From Clostridia bacterium (lineage in GTDB: Bacteria; Bacillota; Clostridia; TANB77; CAG-508), in the NCBI GenBank assembly GCA_900758165.1, contig CAAEQN010000072.1:1-13732 (forward strand): a stretch of 13,732 nucleotides of DNA, written 5' to 3'. A program made the translations under genes and the position numbers. The notes under the pieces were generated by a model, which was not told where the DNA came from, ran no database searches, and saw nothing but the letters and a program-made list of their open reading frames with translations. Below are positions 11,513-13,732 of the stretch, in pieces; within the stretch, counting starts at the first letter, position 1, and every line of letters starts with the position of its first letter.

Positions 11513-12370
11513 TTGGAATCAATTTTAACTGGACTAATAACCAGTATAATTGGTGGAGCAGATAATGTTATAAATTCAGCTTTTAATGGCTTAATTGATA
11601 TGTGCTTTAATTCGGAAAACTATTTAACTACAAACTTTGGAAGTAGTGTAATAAGTTTTTCTAATTTAAAAGCATTAATTTTAAGTTTATCAATTTCTTT
11701 GATAGTGTTAAAGTTTTTGAAAAAAGGTTTTGATATGTATGTAATGTGGACTGATGGAGAATCAGATACTCCACCACTTACATACATTGTTTATTTTATA
11801 AGAGCAATAGTAGTAGCAGTTAGTTTTTCCGTACTATATGACTGGGCTATTCAAGTTGCTACTTCATTTGGAAATTCAATACTGACTGCGATGAACTTTA
11901 CCGATAATGTATCTTTAACAACAGCTATTGCAAATATAGCAACAACAGGACTATTTACAGCAATAGTAGCTCTAATAGCAATGATATTGTTATTTGTTTT
12001 ATACATACAATTTCTTATGAGAAGTTTAGAAATGTTTGTATTAAAATTAGGATTTCCTTTAGCCTGTGTTGGGCTAGTAAATCCTGATGGAGGAGTTTTT
12101 AAATCCTATTCAGAGAAATTATTTAAAAGTGTGCTAACAGTTTTAGTGCAAATTATATTATGCAAGATAGCAATAATATTAATTCTAAATGTAAAAATGT
12201 TATTTGGTATTGCAGCAATTATAATGGCAATAAAAACTCCTAAATTCATACAAGAGTTTATGCTTGGTGGAGGAACAGGAGGTATTAGTAATGTAATAGT
12301 TACTACAAGTAAGACAATGGAATTGTCTAGTCAAATAAAAAGAAAGTTTAGTCAATTAAAGAAAGGATAA
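11513..12370 (+). CDS. VirB6/TrbL-like channel protein
   Basis: This 285-aa polytopic membrane protein has helices at about 52-70, 92-112, 145-168, 205-227 and 229-243. The conserved segment MRSLEMFVLKLGFPLACVGL followed by NPDGGVFKSYSEKLFKS (about 169-206) is typical of the Firmicute VirB6/TrbL family (CD1112 type), which forms the inner part of the conjugation channel. The start is TTG 11513, with AGGAGG about 8 nt upstream; no in-frame ATG nearby fits as well. It ends with a Gly-rich turn (LGGGTGGIS) and a basic tail (KRKFSQLKKG), probably cytoplasmic. The next gene starts 2 nt after its stop, so the two are coupled. Confidence 0.9.
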   Translation: MESILTGLITSIIGGADNVINSAFNGLIDMCFNSENYLTTNFGSSVISFSNLKALILSLSISLIVLKFLKKGFDMYVMWTDGESDTPPLTYIVYFIRAIVVAVSFSVLYDWAIQVATSFGNSILTAMNFTDNVSLTTAIANIATTGLFTAIVALIAMILLFVLYIQFLMRSLEMFVLKLGFPLACVGLVNPDGGVFKSYSEKLFKSVLTVLVQIILCKIAIILILNVKMLFGIAAIIMAIKTPKFIQEFMLGGGTGGISNVIVTTSKTMELSSQIKRKFSQLKKG

Positions 12371-12372
12371 GT

Positions 12373-12648
12373 ATGGAAATACTAAATGAAATAATAAGTT
12401 TATTGAGAGTTGTGATAATACCACTTGGAGTTACATTTCGAGTGATATTTTGTTTAACAAAAATGATATATGATGAAGATGCTCAAGGGACATATAAAAA
12501 GAAAATAAAGAACACCATAGTTTTTGGAATTATTGCAGAATTAATATTTGTAATTCTAGCATTAGTTCAAAATTATTATGGATATACAACTGCACCTGAT
12601 CATTTCTCAGGAGGTGGCTCAGGAGGAGGTGGTGGTGGAGGCTGGTAA
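12373..12648 (+). CDS. Small two-helix membrane protein with a poly-Gly tail
   Basis: A 91-aa protein with two transmembrane helices (about 8-30 and 47-67) and a short charged loop (MIYDEDAQGTYKKKIKN). It ends in an unusual tail, FSGGGSGGGGGGGW. I do not recognise the family. Small membrane proteins are common between virB6 and prgI in Gram-positive transfer operons and are presumed channel components. AAAGGATAAG just upstream of ATG 12373 gives the start, coupled to the VirB6 stop 2 nt away. The Gly tail with terminal Trp might be a flexible exposed end or a docking peptide; this is speculation. Confidence 0.7.
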   Translation: MEILNEIISLLRVVIIPLGVTFRVIFCLTKMIYDEDAQGTYKKKIKNTIVFGIIAELIFVILALVQNYYGYTTAPDHFSGGGSGGGGGGGW

Positions 12649-12680
12649 ACTCCACAAACATTGAAATGAGGAGGATTTGA

Positions 12681-13019
12681 ATGAATGAACATGATAATGA
12701 ATATAAGCTATACATACCAACTAATGTGAAAACTAGATTAGAATTTTTTAAAGGTTATGGAATAAAAGAACTTATATCTACAGTAATAGTTTTAGTTGCT
12801 TTATTACCAATTAGTTTTATAGTTTATAAATTAAAAGATAATTTTTTGCTACCAGTTGTAATTGAATTTATAGGAGTAGCAGGAACAATCATTGCAACTA
12901 CAAAAGATGATAATAACTTATGTGTTATAAGTCAGATAAAATACATGATTGAGTTTAGTAAAATTCAAAAGCAGTATAGATATAAATATTATAATAAATG
13001 GAGGGATGATATTGTTTAG
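12681..13019 (+). CDS. PrgI-family channel protein
   Basis: A 112-aa protein with the PrgI layout: a polar start with YIPTNVKTRLEFFKGYGIKE, two close transmembrane helices (about 30-49 and 55-73), and a basic cytoplasmic tail (IEFSKIQKQYRYKYYNKWRDD). PrgI-type proteins lie directly before VirB4 genes in Gram-positive type IV secretion operons and correspond to VirB3. GAGGAGG lies a few nt upstream of ATG 12681. Its 3' end overlaps the next gene's TTG start by 8 nt, so the two are translationally coupled, as PrgI and VirB4 usually are. Confidence 0.85.
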   Translation: MNEHDNEYKLYIPTNVKTRLEFFKGYGIKELISTVIVLVALLPISFIVYKLKDNFLLPVVIEFIGVAGTIIATTKDDNNLCVISQIKYMIEFSKIQKQYRYKYYNKWRDDIV

Positions 13020-13605
13020 TCTATTTAAGAAAAAGGATAAAGAAAAAACTTGTAATGAAGAAGTCGGCATATTAGATATTAGAAATAATTATATTTATAC
13101 ACGAGATGGAAATGTAATTGCAGGAATAAAAATATATTCAATAAATACACAACTTTTAACAGATAGAGAAAAAGAAAATTTAATAAATGATTTATCAGCT
13201 GAACTATCTTCAGAACAAGAAGATATCAAGTATTTTAATATTGCAAGAGCAGTTGATATTTCTCCGTTGCAAGAATATTTGTCAGAGATAATAGGTACAA
13301 CCGATAATGCAATTCAAAAAAGATTACTAAAAACACATTTAAAAGAAGTTCAAAGAATGTCTTTAAATGGAGAAATAGTTGAAAGGCAAAGCTTTATAAT
13401 GATTAATTCTAAAAGAACTGATAATTGCGAGAAAGACTTATTAAAGAGGTGTATGGAATTAAGTAATAAATTTGAAAGATGCGATATTAAAACGGAAATA
13501 TTAGATGAAGCTTCACTAATACAGTTATGTAATAGCTTTTTAAATATGAATTATGCACATAGAGAAGATTCTGATATTGAAGATAGAGTTGTAATGCTGA
13601 AATGA
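13012..13605 (+). CDS. VirB4 N-terminal-domain-like protein without ATPase (197 aa)
   Basis: A 197-aa protein placed where VirB4 is expected. It resembles the N-terminal TraC/VirB4 domain: YIYTRDGNVIAGIKIYSIN, LTDREKENLINDLSAEL, LKTHLKEVQRMSLNGEIVERQSFIMI and LCNSFLNMNYAHRED. No Walker motifs are present before the stop. Similar stand-alone proteins followed by a separate VirB4 ATPase exist in clostridial elements as I remember them, so it may be complete; a truncated VirB4 is the alternative. The start is TTG 13012, with GGAGGG 6 nt upstream; the open frame extends to ATG 12949, but ATG 13006 is too close to the Shine-Dalgarno. The last residues (IEDRVVMLK) are followed by TGA and a non-coding gap rather than an ATPase gene. 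Confidence 0.7.
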   Translation: MFSLFKKKDKEKTCNEEVGILDIRNNYIYTRDGNVIAGIKIYSINTQLLTDREKENLINDLSAELSSEQEDIKYFNIARAVDISPLQEYLSEIIGTTDNAIQKRLLKTHLKEVQRMSLNGEIVERQSFIMINSKRTDNCEKDLLKRCMELSNKFERCDIKTEILDEASLIQLCNSFLNMNYAHREDSDIEDRVVMLK

Positions 13606-13732
13606 TTTGTATAATAAAGTGATATAATCTAAACTAGAAATAGTAATTTGTGTTGCAGTTGTAAATTTTACTTTAATATGGTATTATATAAATATGTTTT
13701 ATTAGAAACCCAGTTTAAAATGCTTTTTTAAT
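13606..13732 (+). promoter_or_regulatory. Right-edge non-coding stretch with two promoter candidates
   Basis: No ORF of note is seen here. It contains an extended -10, TGATATAAT (13620-13628), and a second candidate, TTGTAA (13659-13664), 17 nt, TATTAT (13682-13687). Both point right, so a gene probably begins just beyond the window. A gap with its own promoters is unexpected inside a tightly packed transfer operon. Confidence 0.4.

Noticed and set aside
12949..13011. ATG 12949 as the start of the VirB4-N-like protein
   Set aside because: It would overlap PrgI by 71 nt. The N-terminal residues would be a frame-shifted reading of the PrgI tail. GGAGGG fits TTG 13012.
393..13605. Long minus-strand open frames (for example 3857-4231, 6712-7047, 11032-11268)
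   Set aside because: They are rich in Phe, Ser, Ile and Leu, as expected for the complement of Lys/Glu-rich AT-rich genes. They lack proper ribosome binding sites and nearly all overlap well-supported + strand genes.
1..13732. Mycoplasma-type genetic code suggested by the extreme AT content
   Set aside because: TGA acts as a stop (for example at 13603 and 9330) and Trp is encoded by TGG throughout.

Overview
The window is strongly AT-rich. It uses many AGA and ATA codons, TTG as a frequent start codon behind strong AGGAGG-type Shine-Dalgarno sequences, and TGA only as stop. This fits a low-GC Firmicute, most likely of the Clostridia, and the standard bacterial code. All supported genes lie on the + strand. 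The content is that of an integrative and conjugative element (or conjugative plasmid) of the Gram-positive type that uses a MOBP relaxase, a VirD4 coupling protein and a VirB6/PrgI/VirB4-type secretion channel (Tn1549/CTn-like). I infer the class from gene content and order; neither end of the element nor any integrase is in the window.

Layout. (1) 1-1932: the 3' end of a sigma-like HTH regulator, then a two-gene cargo unit (an unrecognised 334-aa protein and a HEPN-like helical protein) closed by a good intrinsic terminator. (2) 1954-3835: a promoter followed by a small helical protein, a zinc-ribbon (DUF7695-like) protein and a coiled-coil protein. (3) 3836-4360: a regulatory stretch with a near-consensus promoter inside an inverted repeat, an immediate hairpin terminator (a possible ~50-nt RNA), a second promoter, a TnpV-like small ORF and another terminator. 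(4) 4382-5932: an ArdA-DUF3846 fusion and a RadC-like JAMM protein. (5) 5943-7642: a promoter/operator, a small helical ORF, a terminator, an unknown 139-aa protein and a ParB-like protein. (6) 7643-7752: three consecutive hairpins, the probable oriT. (7) 7753-13605: MobC, relaxase, a DUF3846 protein, the VirD4 coupling protein, a pilin-like protein, VirB6, a Gly-tailed membrane protein, PrgI and a VirB4-N-terminal-like protein. The window ends in a 127-nt non-coding stretch with promoter-like sequences, where the VirB4 ATPase would be expected next.

How it may work together. MobC and relaxase would process oriT, VirD4 would dock the relaxosome, and the pilin/VirB6/PrgI/VirB4 proteins would form the channel. 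Genes left of oriT (ArdA, RadC-like, ParB) look like a leading region that would enter the recipient first, and they are oriented so that the presumed transferred strand is their template. Three features are not explained by the gene list. First, three promoters in this region share an unusual GGTTTGG upstream box, whose reverse complement also sits at oriT. Second, intrinsic-terminator-like hairpins lie between and even inside co-directional genes, which suggests attenuation or antitermination. Third, four unrelated proteins (ArdA, RadC-like, the 139-aa protein and relaxase) end in the same kind of acidic tail, (D/E)-M-E-(F/M), a possible sorting or docking signal.
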